Below, in pieces: positions 1 to 10,200 of a DNA stretch of 45,768 nt. Origin of the DNA: Candidatus Methanophagales archaeon (GTDB lineage: Archaea > Halobacteriota > Syntropharchaeia > Alkanophagales > Methanospirareceae); the NCBI GenBank assembly GCA_025966525.1, contig JAPDIG010000003.1:5857-51624 (forward strand). Direction: 5' to 3'. The notes under the pieces were generated by a model, which searched no databases, had not been told where the DNA came from, and saw only the letters and a list, made by a program, of their open reading frames with translations. A program made the translations under genes and the position numbers. Every line of letters starts with the position of its first letter. Within the stretch, counting starts at the first letter, position 1.

Positions 1-21
1 TTTGCATTTTGTAATGTTATA

Positions 22-561
22 TTATCTGCCCATCACTTCTTCATGTAGTAGCTTCATCCTCTTTATGGATGGGTGCGCATCCCCTAATTTATCCTTCAAG
101 TCCTTTAATGCGTCTTCTATGCTTGTTCTCTTTGCCCCATCAATCAAATTATCCGCACATGCAACAATTTTCTCTTCTATCGTCTCTGGCACGAAATCCA
201 CCGGAGGCAGTCCTACTTCCTTCGCTTCCCCCGCTGTTATCCCTGCTCCTACATGCCTCTGAATTATTCTCACTACTTTTTCCTCCAGTCCTAATTCCTT
301 CGCTATTTCGCCACCCACGAACCCGTGATCCACACTATGCGAGCGTGCCCTGCCTATGTCATGCAACAGCGCTCCCTCAAAAACCAGTTTTTCATCTACA
401 CTATTACTATTATAACCCTCACGATGGTTGTAATGAAGAGCGATTTCTAAAGCCAGTTCTGCAACTGCTACGCAATGCTCCACAACTGATCCATCACATC
501 CAACTTCTCTCAGTAACTTTATGCACCTGCGCCTTATCCCTTTTTTATCTCGCGCTTCCAC
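22..561 (-). CDS. HD-domain (HDIG-type) metal-dependent phosphohydrolase-like protein
   Basis: ORF 179 aa; VVEHCVAVAELALEIA...GALLHDIGRARSHSVDHG...IIQRHVGAG HD signature. Confidence 0.85.
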   Translation of the reverse strand: MEARDKKGIRRRCIKLLREVGCDGSVVEHCVAVAELALEIALHYNHREGYNSNSVDEKLVFEGALLHDIGRARSHSVDHGFVGGEIAKELGLEEKVVRIIQRHVGAGITAGEAKEVGLPPVDFVPETIEEKIVACADNLIDGAKRTSIEDALKDLKDKLGDAHPSIKRMKLLHEEVMGR

Positions 562-1043
562 TTCTCTATCTCTTCTATTTTCTCTTCTAACTCTTTTATT
601 AACGCATCATTATCAACGTATTCAAATTTTGAGCTACATTCATCGCACCAGAAGTCTTTCGCCGCCGCTTCTTCAAATAAAACGCGCTGACAGTTGCACT
701 GATAAAACACTCCCTTGCGCTCCTCTTCAAGTTGACTGTTTAATCCCTGCAACAACCCCTCTGCCTCATCTTCCATTATCTTTTTAATATTGTCACGATT
801 AAAATGCCATAGATACGTAATCCATCCGCTATTATCATCACGTTCAGTTCTGTATTCAGCTATTCTGTTCTCGTACAACGTGTATAGAATCTTTCTTACA
901 GAAGTGAGTTTGGTATCACTTAGTCTTGCGATTTCCTCATCTGTTATTTCTTCCTCCGGGACGGTCTCCATTATCTTCAACCCTTCTTCCCCTATCATCT
1001 TCTTGAAATACTCCCGTACTATGAAATTCTCCGACTCGAACAT
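534..1043 (-). CDS. tfe: Transcription factor E, alpha subunit (TFE/TFIIE-alpha)
   Basis: 169 aa; N-terminal winged helix, C-terminal zinc ribbon CNCQR...CDECSSKFEY; located upstream of HD gene. Confidence 0.9.
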   Translation of the reverse strand: MFESENFIVREYFKKMIGEEGLKIMETVPEEEITDEEIARLSDTKLTSVRKILYTLYENRIAEYRTERDDNSGWITYLWHFNRDNIKKIMEDEAEGLLQGLNSQLEEERKGVFYQCNCQRVLFEEAAAKDFWCDECSSKFEYVDNDALIKELEEKIEEIEKWKREIKKG

Positions 1044-1114
1044 CTGCGATATTTCACCACTACAATTAATTATAACTTCTGATTAATTAAATTTTTCTAT
1101 TTTGTTAGCAACCC

Positions 1115-1888
1115 CTACAAGAACTTTTCTCTTATTTCACCTGCCTTTTCTATCCCGATTTCCACCATTTCCACTATTTCCTCTTCCTTTAACCCACCAC
1201 TACCGCTCTTCTGCATCGCAGATATGGTGCCATCTGCATTTGAAATCACCGTTAATCTGCTTGTGGCTGCATTTTCCTCATTAAAATTCGGGTCCACCAG
1301 GATATTCCCTTCAATTTCTACTGTCGTTACCGCCACCGGTGTGTCCCGCATGGGCAGTGTGTTTTCACCTGTTAAGTCATATCTTTCATTTGGTATGCGG
1401 ATATTCATAAGAGAAGCAATAGCACCTAACGCAGCGGCATCCACCAGATTACCATCGTTGTCTAATATATGTATATCTATAAAGACTATCCATACCTTCT
1501 CTCCTTCTTCTATACACAATTTCTCCAGGTCAATTGCTTCTGAGCCTCGAATGCCTCGGTCCACTACCCGCGCCAGTTGTACACTGTTTTCATCCGGTGG
1601 CCCTGACTCGAATTCGGGGGATGCCAGGGGCACAAATTCTGCATTTGTGATTATCACACCCTCATCAGGTGCATCAGGAAAAGGCTCACCAGGTTCGAGT
1701 TTTATGCCCACTAAAACATCGGTATTCCCTATTTTCACCCTTGCTGATCCCTCTGCGCGCTTTATTACATCCCTCTCCACGCTTATCTCGCGGTATTCGC
1801 GAAATCCCCTGCCATCTACTCTCTTCCCACTTCCTATCAAATCATGTACATAATCTTTCCTTATATCATCCACTATCTCCAGTCCCAT
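1115..1888 (-). CDS. rrp42: Exosome complex subunit Rrp42
   Basis: 257 aa RNase PH-fold protein; operon context with Rrp41/Rrp4. Confidence 0.95.
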   Translation of the reverse strand: MGLEIVDDIRKDYVHDLIGSGKRVDGRGFREYREISVERDVIKRAEGSARVKIGNTDVLVGIKLEPGEPFPDAPDEGVIITNAEFVPLASPEFESGPPDENSVQLARVVDRGIRGSEAIDLEKLCIEEGEKVWIVFIDIHILDNDGNLVDAAALGAIASLMNIRIPNERYDLTGENTLPMRDTPVAVTTVEIEGNILVDPNFNEENAATSRLTVISNADGTISAMQKSGSGGLKEEEIVEMVEIGIEKAGEIREKFL

Positions 1889-1890
1889 CT

Positions 1891-2637
1891 CTATGCCTCA
1901 CCTTCCCCTACATCCACACTCTCACTATATCTATCTATCAACGCCGTTCTTTGCAGCTCGTATATCTGATGACATGCACGCATCGCAAGCTTCAGCCCGC
2001 GCTCAAATTCTTCTTTTTCTAAACGACCGTCCATTTGTAACAATGTAATCGTGTTTGTTCTGGATACCATCGCCACTGGCATATCTGCCTCTCCGTGATT
2101 ATCCTCCATCGCATTCAAATCCAACACTACCTCCCCGCCTATTTTACCAACGGCAATGGAAGAAACCAGGTCTTTCATCGGTATCCCAGCATCAGCAAGA
2201 GCGACAGAAGCAGCATTTATCCCTGCTGTTCGCGTCCCCGCATCCGACTGAAGTATCTCCACATAAACATCTATCGCCGTCTTCGGATAATACTCTCTCA
2301 TAATAACGGGGTCCAGCGCTTCTCTACTCACCTTCGATATTTCCACGCTCCTTCTATCAGGCCCTGGTCTTTTTCTGTCATCTACCGAAAAGGGCGCCAT
2401 GTTATACCGGAATTTAACCACAGCCATTTTTGCATCCTGAGCGTGCCTCGGATGCATCTCCCTCGGTCCATATACCGCAGCTATCACCTTATTATCGCCT
2501 AATTCGAAATAACATGACCCATCTGCTCTTTTTAACACGCCAACCTCTATTTTTATAGGTCTGAGCTCGTCAAAACCTCTTCCATCTAATCTCTTCCCTT
2601 CTTTTATAAGCTCTATTTTTTCTTTTCCTTCTTTCAT
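1891..2637 (-). CDS. rrp41: Exosome complex exonuclease Rrp41
   Basis: 248 aa; [52 protein letters not shown]. Confidence 0.96.
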   Translation of the reverse strand: MKEGKEKIELIKEGKRLDGRGFDELRPIKIEVGVLKRADGSCYFELGDNKVIAAVYGPREMHPRHAQDAKMAVVKFRYNMAPFSVDDRKRPGPDRRSVEISKVSREALDPVIMREYYPKTAIDVYVEILQSDAGTRTAGINAASVALADAGIPMKDLVSSIAVGKIGGEVVLDLNAMEDNHGEADMPVAMVSRTNTITLLQMDGRLEKEEFERGLKLAMRACHQIYELQRTALIDRYSESVDVGEGEA

Positions 2638-2646
2638 TCTCCCTCT

Positions 2647-3330
2647 TTATCTCCTTCCTTTTGCTCTTTTTAGTCTGAACGAATCTAAAAAAACCGCCAC
2701 TCTATCTGTTAAACCAGAGGTGTGGGACTCACTCGCAATCTTGAATATCGCCTCAGTTGCGAGGTTCATGTCATCCTCTCTGCCTCTTACCCAAATACGA
2801 CCATTCTTTGCTATGAATATAAAGCAATTGCATTTTTCCTTTAACATCTTTATCATCGAACCGTTCCTTCCTATAACTCGTGGTACCTTAGTATGTGGTA
2901 TCTCTATCAATCTTCCACCATGGCTCAGATTGAAATCTTCCTTTAATGCTAAATCTACCCTCATCATCACATCCACATTCGTCACTTTCGCTACGATCAG
3001 ATCATCTAAATCAAGATATCTACTCAAGCTACCAAACTCTATCTTCTCATCCCTCGTATCTGCAAATTCCGACATGTGTAATCGCGCTTCGTAAGGAGAA
3101 GCGATGTCAACAATCCAGAAAGGGAATGAAATCTCTGCTATTCTACCTATCACCACATCTCCTTCTGCTGGCACATACTTCCCGGAAAGCGGTACCACTT
3201 TTATCTCTCCCCTTTCGTCCACTATGCCATATCTCGCTGCATGAACCTTACCCTCCTCAACATAAGTCCCCTCTCCTGCACGACTCACCGCTTCTGAAAT
3301 AAAATCCCCTGGAACCACCACTTTATACAT
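2647..3330 (-). CDS. rrp4: Exosome RNA-binding subunit Rrp4
   Basis: 227 aa; VVPGD start, S1 domain, KH domain VPRVIGRNGSMIKMLKEKCNC. Confidence 0.95.
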   Translation of the reverse strand: MYKVVVPGDFISEAVSRAGEGTYVEEGKVHAARYGIVDERGEIKVVPLSGKYVPAEGDVVIGRIAEISFPFWIVDIASPYEARLHMSEFADTRDEKIEFGSLSRYLDLDDLIVAKVTNVDVMMRVDLALKEDFNLSHGGRLIEIPHTKVPRVIGRNGSMIKMLKEKCNCFIFIAKNGRIWVRGREDDMNLATEAIFKIASESHTSGLTDRVAVFLDSFRLKRAKGRR

Positions 3331-3336
3331 ATTTCT

Positions 3337-4029
3337 TCACTTCACGATCTTCGTCTGAACTTCCCCTTTTGTTATTGTATTCAAAAAAGAGAAGAATTCA
3401 TCCCTCATTCCTGCGGGTACTCGCACCAGTGCGATGAATGAACCATCACCCTGCCATTCCTCCTTCGTCACCGCATAATTCTTTTTTACCTCATATACAC
3501 GCCCGGTGTATGCTGCCGGGATTTTTATCGCTATCTGTATCTCCTCTATCTTTATCGGAATTTTCACCCTTATAGACTTCAGCGTTTCACTTACCAATTC
3601 GTCTATGGACTTAAAAGGGTCAATGTGCACCTTTGCTTCTTTCATTGCTATTTCTATTCTTTGAGGAGGGTGAGGCGTGTTTGTCTGTGGGTTTATAGAG
3701 ATGCGAGAAATTCGTTCTATCACCGCTTTCTTCTTCTCCTCCACCCTTTTCCTCCTTTGCTCGGCGGTAAGGTGCACCTCACCTTCTTTTATTATCCTCT
3801 TTGCTATTTCCCCTACATCTGCCGTAGAGAATACCGCTATCAAATCGCCTTCTGTTGCTTTTTCGCCTTTTGACGCATCCGCAAATATCTCTTCCACCGC
3901 TAAAGCATCTCCTATCTCTTCTTCAACACCACTCCTGATCAAATCCGCCCTTTCCGGGTCTACAAGGACTTCAAAATTCTTCTTGCCGTGCTTATACCTC
4001 GCTATTACTGCTTTGTCCAGACTCACCAT
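3337..4029 (-). CDS. SBDS/Sdo1 ribosome maturation protein
   Basis: 230 aa; VSLDKAVIARYKHGKKNFEVLVDPE; SBDS family and conserved position. Confidence 0.94.
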   Translation of the reverse strand: MVSLDKAVIARYKHGKKNFEVLVDPERADLIRSGVEEEIGDALAVEEIFADASKGEKATEGDLIAVFSTADVGEIAKRIIKEGEVHLTAEQRRKRVEEKKKAVIERISRISINPQTNTPHPPQRIEIAMKEAKVHIDPFKSIDELVSETLKSIRVKIPIKIEEIQIAIKIPAAYTGRVYEVKKNYAVTKEEWQGDGSFIALVRVPAGMRDEFFSFLNTITKGEVQTKIVK

Positions 4030-4043
4030 TTTATGTCTATGCC

Positions 4044-4820
4044 CTACCTCTCCTTTCCTTCTTTTCCCCCTTCACTCGCTCTCTCAGCTTTTTCATTCCC
4101 CTTCTTCACTTTCTTTATATACGGCTCTAACTCATCGGCACTCAAAATCCTAAATCTCTTCTTCTCTAATTCCGCAAGACCTGCATCCACGGTTGTTATG
4201 TCTATCTTCCCTTCTGTTACTTTATACAACGCTTCCAAACCGAGCAAGATAGCATCTTCAAGTATGAGGTCATCATTATACTTCTCCTCAAGCATCTCAG
4301 TTACGATGCTCCTTCCAGAACCGATCGCGGTTGCTTTATATTCAAGCAATGCCCCGCTTGGGTCAGTCTCAAGAAGATAATTATCACCATTATACACGCC
4401 CCCAATCAACAACGCGGTCCCAAAAGGTCTGAGCCCACCAATCTGTGTGTACGCTTGCTTAAAATCACATATCTTTTTCGCTAAGGTTTGCACATCTATC
4501 GCTTCATCATACAAGATTTTGTTTATTTGCGCTTCCACCCTGCCTCTATCTATCAGTATCCGTGCGTCTGCGACCAATCCCGAAGTTGCTGCACCTATAT
4601 GCTCGTCTATTTGAAATATTTTTTCTACGGAACCGCCTTCCAACAGACGAGAAGTCAATCTCTTGTCCACCAATAACACAACACCATCCTGCGCCTTTAT
4701 TCCAACCGCGGTAGTTCCTCTCTTTACTGCTTCTCTTGCGTATTCTACCTGAAATAACCTTCCATCAGGGCTGAACACCGTTATCGCCCTGTCATAACCC
4801 ATTTGTGGCATCATTTGCAT
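4044..4820 (-). CDS. psmA: Proteasome subunit alpha
   Basis: 258 aa; YDRAITVFSPDGRLFQVEYAREAVKRGTTAVGIK. Confidence 0.97.
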   Translation of the reverse strand: MQMMPQMGYDRAITVFSPDGRLFQVEYAREAVKRGTTAVGIKAQDGVVLLVDKRLTSRLLEGGSVEKIFQIDEHIGAATSGLVADARILIDRGRVEAQINKILYDEAIDVQTLAKKICDFKQAYTQIGGLRPFGTALLIGGVYNGDNYLLETDPSGALLEYKATAIGSGRSIVTEMLEEKYNDDLILEDAILLGLEALYKVTEGKIDITTVDAGLAELEKKRFRILSADELEPYIKKVKKGNEKAERASEGGKEGKER

Positions 4821-4860
4821 TTACATCACCCTTTTTTATTCCTATTTGGATACATACCTA

Positions 4861-4932
4861 TGGACTCGACGGGATTTGAACCCGTGGCTTCCTCCTCGCG
4901 AAGGAGGCACTCTTCCACTGAGCTACGAGCCC
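4861..4932 (-). tRNA. tRNA-Ala (CGC)
   Basis: Reverse complement GGGCTCGTAGCTCAGTGG...CCTCC-TTCGCGA-GGAGG...GGGTTCAAATCCCGTCGAGTCCA folds as a cloverleaf; anticodon CGC. Confidence 0.92.
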
Positions 4933-5004
4933 CCGCCTTTTATCTCCAAGATATTCAATAAATACAATATAAGAGAATAATAAATAAACATTTGAATTGA
5001 CAGA

Positions 5005-5685
5005 ATGTCAACTTCACCTTTTATCATCGGGATATCCCTGGTAGGAATAGGATTTCTGACGGGACTGAGCGGGGCATTGATACCGGGACCGCTTTTTGCT
5101 TTTGTCATATCAGATACATTGAAGAAAGGAGCGTTGTCCGGACCATTAGCCATAATTGGTCATATTTCCGTGGAATTACCGTTAATAGTTGTCCTTGTTG
5201 TTTTAGGACTCGAATTGATGAAAAGCTATTTCAGTCTATTTGAATCTTTGATATATGCAATAGGTGGCTTTGCCCTCATTTTAATATCTTTATTTATTAT
5301 TAAAGAGGGAAAGGCAGCAGCGGAATTACGGTCAAGCGAGAATGAAATAAGGGATGAAATGCGAGTAGCGAAGTATAACAGTTCAATCTTTGCCGGTTTT
5401 CTACTCACTGCTTTTAATCCTTCTTTTATACCCTGGTGGATGGGGATAGGTTTCCCGGTGTTATTCAACGGCTTTAAACAACTGGCTTTAATGGGTATAA
5501 TTTTGGTAACTTTGGGGCATTTCCTTTCCGACTTCGCTTGGTATTCTTTCGTATCTTTCTCTTTCGCTAAGGGCAAGAATTTCTTTGTTGGGAAAAGATA
5601 CGAATTGACGATGCTCGCAATTGCTATCTTTTTGATTGCTCTGGGTGTTCTATTCTTTATTAAAGGTGCAACCGGATACTTTTGA
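5005..5685 (+). CDS. LysE/RhtB-family transporter
   Basis: 226 aa, multiple TM; FLTGLSGALIPGPLFAFVISDTLKKGALSGPLAIIGH. Confidence 0.8.
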   Translation: MSTSPFIIGISLVGIGFLTGLSGALIPGPLFAFVISDTLKKGALSGPLAIIGHISVELPLIVVLVVLGLELMKSYFSLFESLIYAIGGFALILISLFIIKEGKAAAELRSSENEIRDEMRVAKYNSSIFAGFLLTAFNPSFIPWWMGIGFPVLFNGFKQLALMGIILVTLGHFLSDFAWYSFVSFSFAKGKNFFVGKRYELTMLAIAIFLIALGVLFFIKGATGYF

Positions 5686-5687
5686 AA

Positions 5688-6989
5688 ATGGAACGTAAGT
5701 GGCTAAATAGAATCCTGGGCAAAGAGAAAATACCATCCACGGTGGCATTCGATGAAATAGATAGCTGGTTAGAGGTGGCATCGAAATCGCTATTTCATGG
5801 TCTGAGTACAAATGCCGATCAGTTATATGAAGAGATAAGTAAAATACGTGAGAGGCTTGAACAGCATACCTCCGAGCTTCATGATGCCGAACCAGATGAG
5901 AATATGCCTCCGCAGATTGCAAAAATAGGGTTGTCAAACCGCGATAAGATGGTAAAACATCTCTACTCGCTGACTGAAAAAATGTTGATCCCGGCGCAAA
6001 CCGATTACAAAACAGTTTTGTCTTTTTATGAAAAAACTACATCCAGCATAAATTTCGTTTTTGATAAATCATCCAGGACTATCTACTATGTTCGCTCATT
6101 GTTTCCAGAAGAGGTTAAGGAAGTGATCACCGACCTCAAACAATTAAAAACCGCGCTTGACCAACTTATCACGCCCATGAAGGGAAAAGAAAGCCAGATT
6201 ATGAATTTAGAACGAGCGTCAGAGCTGGCGGTGGATATAAAAGAGGTAAAATCAAGGATAGAAAAGGAAAAAGAGAACGTTTGTGCTCTAGAAGCAGAGT
6301 GTTCTGCACTCGAAAGGAGAATCGAAATGGAAGGGGAAAGATTGCACGCAATTGAAGAGCAGGAAGAATGGACGCGGTTCAAAGAGCTCGAAACAGAATT
6401 GTTTTCCATGAAGGAGGAATTAAATGCGCTCGAATCGGATGTCAGCAAATTGTTCTCTCCCATTAACAAAGCACTCAACCTATTGAAGAAGCAGGATGAG
6501 ACGGGACGACGTACGCTTACTCCTGAAACGCAAAGGGCGATTTCTTCTATCCTGTCATCCCCAATTCAAGCGCTCGGTAAAGATATAAACGGATTTCTAC
6601 TCTCTATAAGGGATATAATCGAAGAAGATGCCTCTAGCCTGAAGGAGCGAAAGCGAGATACGACACTGAAATGGATAGACCATCTGTTACATAGCGAGCT
6701 ATCCTCTATAAAGGGAAAACATGAGGGGTTACAATCGAGAATTGAAGAGGTTATGGGTAAGCTTGCGTCTATGACGATACTCAAAGAGAGAGAAGAGCTC
6801 GAAAAATCAATTGTTTCAGCTAAGGGACAACTATCTCGTTTACAAGGAGAAGTAGCGCGAACAAAAAGGCACGTGTTTTCGTTGGAAGAGGAACTTATAG
6901 AGAAAAAAGGTCTTTTGTCAGAGGTTTTGGAAGGGATTGCCGGCAAGAAGATTGATGTCGAATTCGATCTCTTGACCATCCATGAGTGA
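5688..6989 (+). CDS. Coiled-coil protein of unknown function
   Basis: 433 aa, strongly charged heptad-like helices; ATG at 5688 just after the LysE stop. Confidence 0.7.
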   Translation: MERKWLNRILGKEKIPSTVAFDEIDSWLEVASKSLFHGLSTNADQLYEEISKIRERLEQHTSELHDAEPDENMPPQIAKIGLSNRDKMVKHLYSLTEKMLIPAQTDYKTVLSFYEKTTSSINFVFDKSSRTIYYVRSLFPEEVKEVITDLKQLKTALDQLITPMKGKESQIMNLERASELAVDIKEVKSRIEKEKENVCALEAECSALERRIEMEGERLHAIEEQEEWTRFKELETELFSMKEELNALESDVSKLFSPINKALNLLKKQDETGRRTLTPETQRAISSILSSPIQALGKDINGFLLSIRDIIEEDASSLKERKRDTTLKWIDHLLHSELSSIKGKHEGLQSRIEEVMGKLASMTILKEREELEKSIVSAKGQLSRLQGEVARTKRHVFSLEEELIEKKGLLSEVLEGIAGKKIDVEFDLLTIHE

Positions 6990-7240
6990 AGGGGGTAAAA
7001 AATGATAAGATTACTTCCAGATTTGGAAAAAGGCAAATTCTCTTTTTGTTAGTCCTTTTCATCGCTTTCTAACCCTCTTAGGTTTACCCTTAAATTCCCG
7101 AATTTATTTCTGTTTTATCCTCCTTTTCCTAACTTTTTTCGGCTTTTTATCTAAAACCAAGCTTTTTTAGGGTTTGGTTTATACGTCCCTAACATCCAAC
7201 TTTTCAAATAAAAAAAATTAGGAGGCGAAAAGAAGAAAAA

Positions 7241-10200
7241 ATGAACAAAATAAACAGAAAAAGCGCGGTTGTAGTGATAACAAGCGTTGTATTATTGGGG
7301 ACTCTTGCGCTATCTACGGGGATTACAAGCGCAGAGAAGATGCCAGCAGAGGAACTGTTCGAGCTTCTCTCCGGCGGCTGGGATTTCAATGGCACAATGA
7401 CCTTAAGCGAACTGACTATGCCTATTATCGGCACGCGAGCTGTCATCCTAACGGGGCCGACCGCTGCAGATTTTGTTGCAATAATGGAAGGAGCGGAGGA
7501 AGCCGAGATAGGGAAAGCTTGGTGGGACGCGGAAAAGGAGAAACTCGCGATTAAAGAAGGAGAAGAAGAACCGAAGTATTTCGATTTACTGGAAAATGGC
7601 TACGGTGGCACGTACGAATTAGAGGAAGGAATTCCTGAGTGGGGCATTACAGAGAAACTTTTCTGCGTGGAGAACCTGACTATCGTCGATGGGAATACCT
7701 TGGCACATATTTGGGTAGCAAGAAATAAAACAGGCATCCTGGTAGCAAAATGGGAAGCCACTTTCACTCGAACTGACAAATGGCACGTGTGCGAAGGCAT
7801 TTCGATTCAGGATGCGATTGAAAATGCAGATGATGGTGACACGGTAATCGTGCACGAAGGTATTTACGAGGAGCAGTTGTATATTGCGAAGAGTCTTGAC
7901 CTTAGGGCTGCGGAAGGTGAGAGCCCAGAGATTCTGGCGCCTGAGCCGGAAGAGCTGGAAAGTTATATCTGCAATTTTTCGCTGGTACCATGGTCATTCA
8001 TATATACACCGATAATCATGATGGATGGAGGCTCTGATGGGATTGTTGTGAACATCTCTGGCTTTGTTATCAATGGTAGCCCTGTAGCCGCGGGGAATTC
8101 TGAATATAGCATAAGTGGTGTGGTATATTACAATGCATCAGGCATTTTCGAGAATAACGAGGTAAAAAATATCTGGGGAGGGGTAAATGAGACAGCAAGA
8201 CCGCTTCCATGGAATGGGGATGCCGTGAGTGTGATTTCAAACTCCGGTGTAGCGATTCGTAAGAATTACATACACAACTATACAGGAGATGAAGCTGCTG
8301 GTATATTCGTTTACTGTGGTGCCAATGCTACGGTTACTCAAAACAATGTCAGCAGTCCAAGAACAAGTGATGCTTCCGATCAGTGTGGTATCGAGGTAGG
8401 GAGATGTTCAACAGCCACGGTGTGTGACAACATCGTCATGGGTCACCTTTATAAGGATCACTGGCGATATGTATGCGGGATTTCATTCTGGGATTCAAAT
8501 GGAACGATACGGAACAATACCCTTATTGATAACATGGTTGGCATCTGTGTCAAAACAGGATGGGCTCAGGCTTCTTCATCGGTGACTGTCGGGGATAATG
8601 TCGTGAGCGTAAGTGAGGTTGGCAATGCGCCTGGGGCTGGTATCATGGTTACCACCCATAAACCGTTCTTCGGGCGTGAATGGATACCTTCTCTCACAGC
8701 TACCATAACCGGCAATAAACTCATTGGCATTAATGGCTCCGGAACTGGCATCGTAATAGGGGCTATTCCTGAACACAAACCATTTGGCATGGTAACTGCA
8801 AAAATCACCAGAAACATCATTTCGGGCTGGGACTGCGGCATCAAACTCTTCAATACATCAAACAGCACCATCTACCTCAACGACTTCGTGAACAACACGC
8901 AGAGCGTTTTCGTGAATGAATCAACTAATATCTACTGCTCACCGGAAAAGTTGGGTTACACCTACGAAGCCAGGGATTATAAAAACTACGTAGGCAACTA
9001 TTGGAGTGATTATGTTGGCGAAGATACAAATGCCGATGGTATTGGCGATATTCCATACGAGATAACCGGAGATAATCCGGACATCTATCCGTTGATGCAT
9101 TCGCAAGAGAACTACGAGCAAATAGGTATTCTGGTCGTAGCGCACGGCAGTCCACGTGAATCGTGGTGCAAACCGGTTCGAGAAGCAGTGGAAAACGTTA
9201 GCATGGGGTATCCCACAGAGCTGGGCTTCCTGGAATTCGTTGGCGAACTCGAAGGCTACAACTTCGTACACGAAGCAGTTGATAAGCTCAATGAACAAGG
9301 CGTTACGAAGATAGTTGCAGTGCCTCTATTCATGTCCTCGAACAGTGGGCACATTGCGGAAATCGAATACGTGCTTGGACTGCGTGAAACGTTACCTGAG
9401 ATGGTAGCGGGTGCAGTAGAAGAAAAAGAGCCGGGAGAGAGAGTGGTAAGCAGAACTCGGGCATTTGTTGAGGGCGTAGAGATGGAGCGTTTCGTCATCT
9501 CACGCGAAGGACGATACTTCATTTCCTATACGCCGATAAGTAATGGTGAAAGTGTAAGTGCAATGCAGCACAGAGTAGAGGAAGAGGAACTCGTGCCTGT
9601 GGACACCACCGCAGAAATCGTGCTTACCGGCGCGATTGACGACCATTCTTTCATTGCACAGATTTTAGCAGATAGAGCAGCAGGATTGTGCACCGACCCA
9701 ACAAACGAAACGATTGTGATTGTTGGTCATGGCACAGATGAAGAAGATTTCTTCCCGGGTTGGGTTAACAGCTCAGAATCACTTGCAGAGAAGGTGAAGC
9801 TGATACTACGACACTGCAAAGGGATCGATATCGAAGATACGAGGTATTCTTTTGTGTTCTCACCTGACGATTACCCGGAAAATCTTACAGTCCGTGCGGT
9901 TGTGGAGAACGTTTCTGCAACTTCTCACCCTGTTGTGGTTCCGTTGATGGTAAGCGAAGGCTTCTTCACCGGCAGATATATCCCCAACATGCTGCTTGCA
10001 GGACTCGACTACGGCTACCCAGAAAGAGGTAGGAGAGCACTTACACCACATGAAAGCGTAGCGAACTGGATAGAAGTGACAGCGGCGAAAGAGCTCACTG
10101 AGGAGTTCGGATACCCCACGGTTCAGATATACGATGGCGAGGAATTGCTGGGCATTTCGCTGGACGAAGTGGGTGCGCATCACGGTAAGATATGCCCATG

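Noticed and set aside
1224-1853. 209-aa plus-strand ORF antisense to rrp42
   Set aside because: Shadow ORF of a confidently identified conserved gene; low-complexity Ser-rich translation with no domain pattern.
115-4820. Exosome-proteasome superoperon as novel
   Set aside because: This order (PsmA-SBDS-Rrp4-Rrp41-Rrp42) is a well-known conserved archaeal arrangement.
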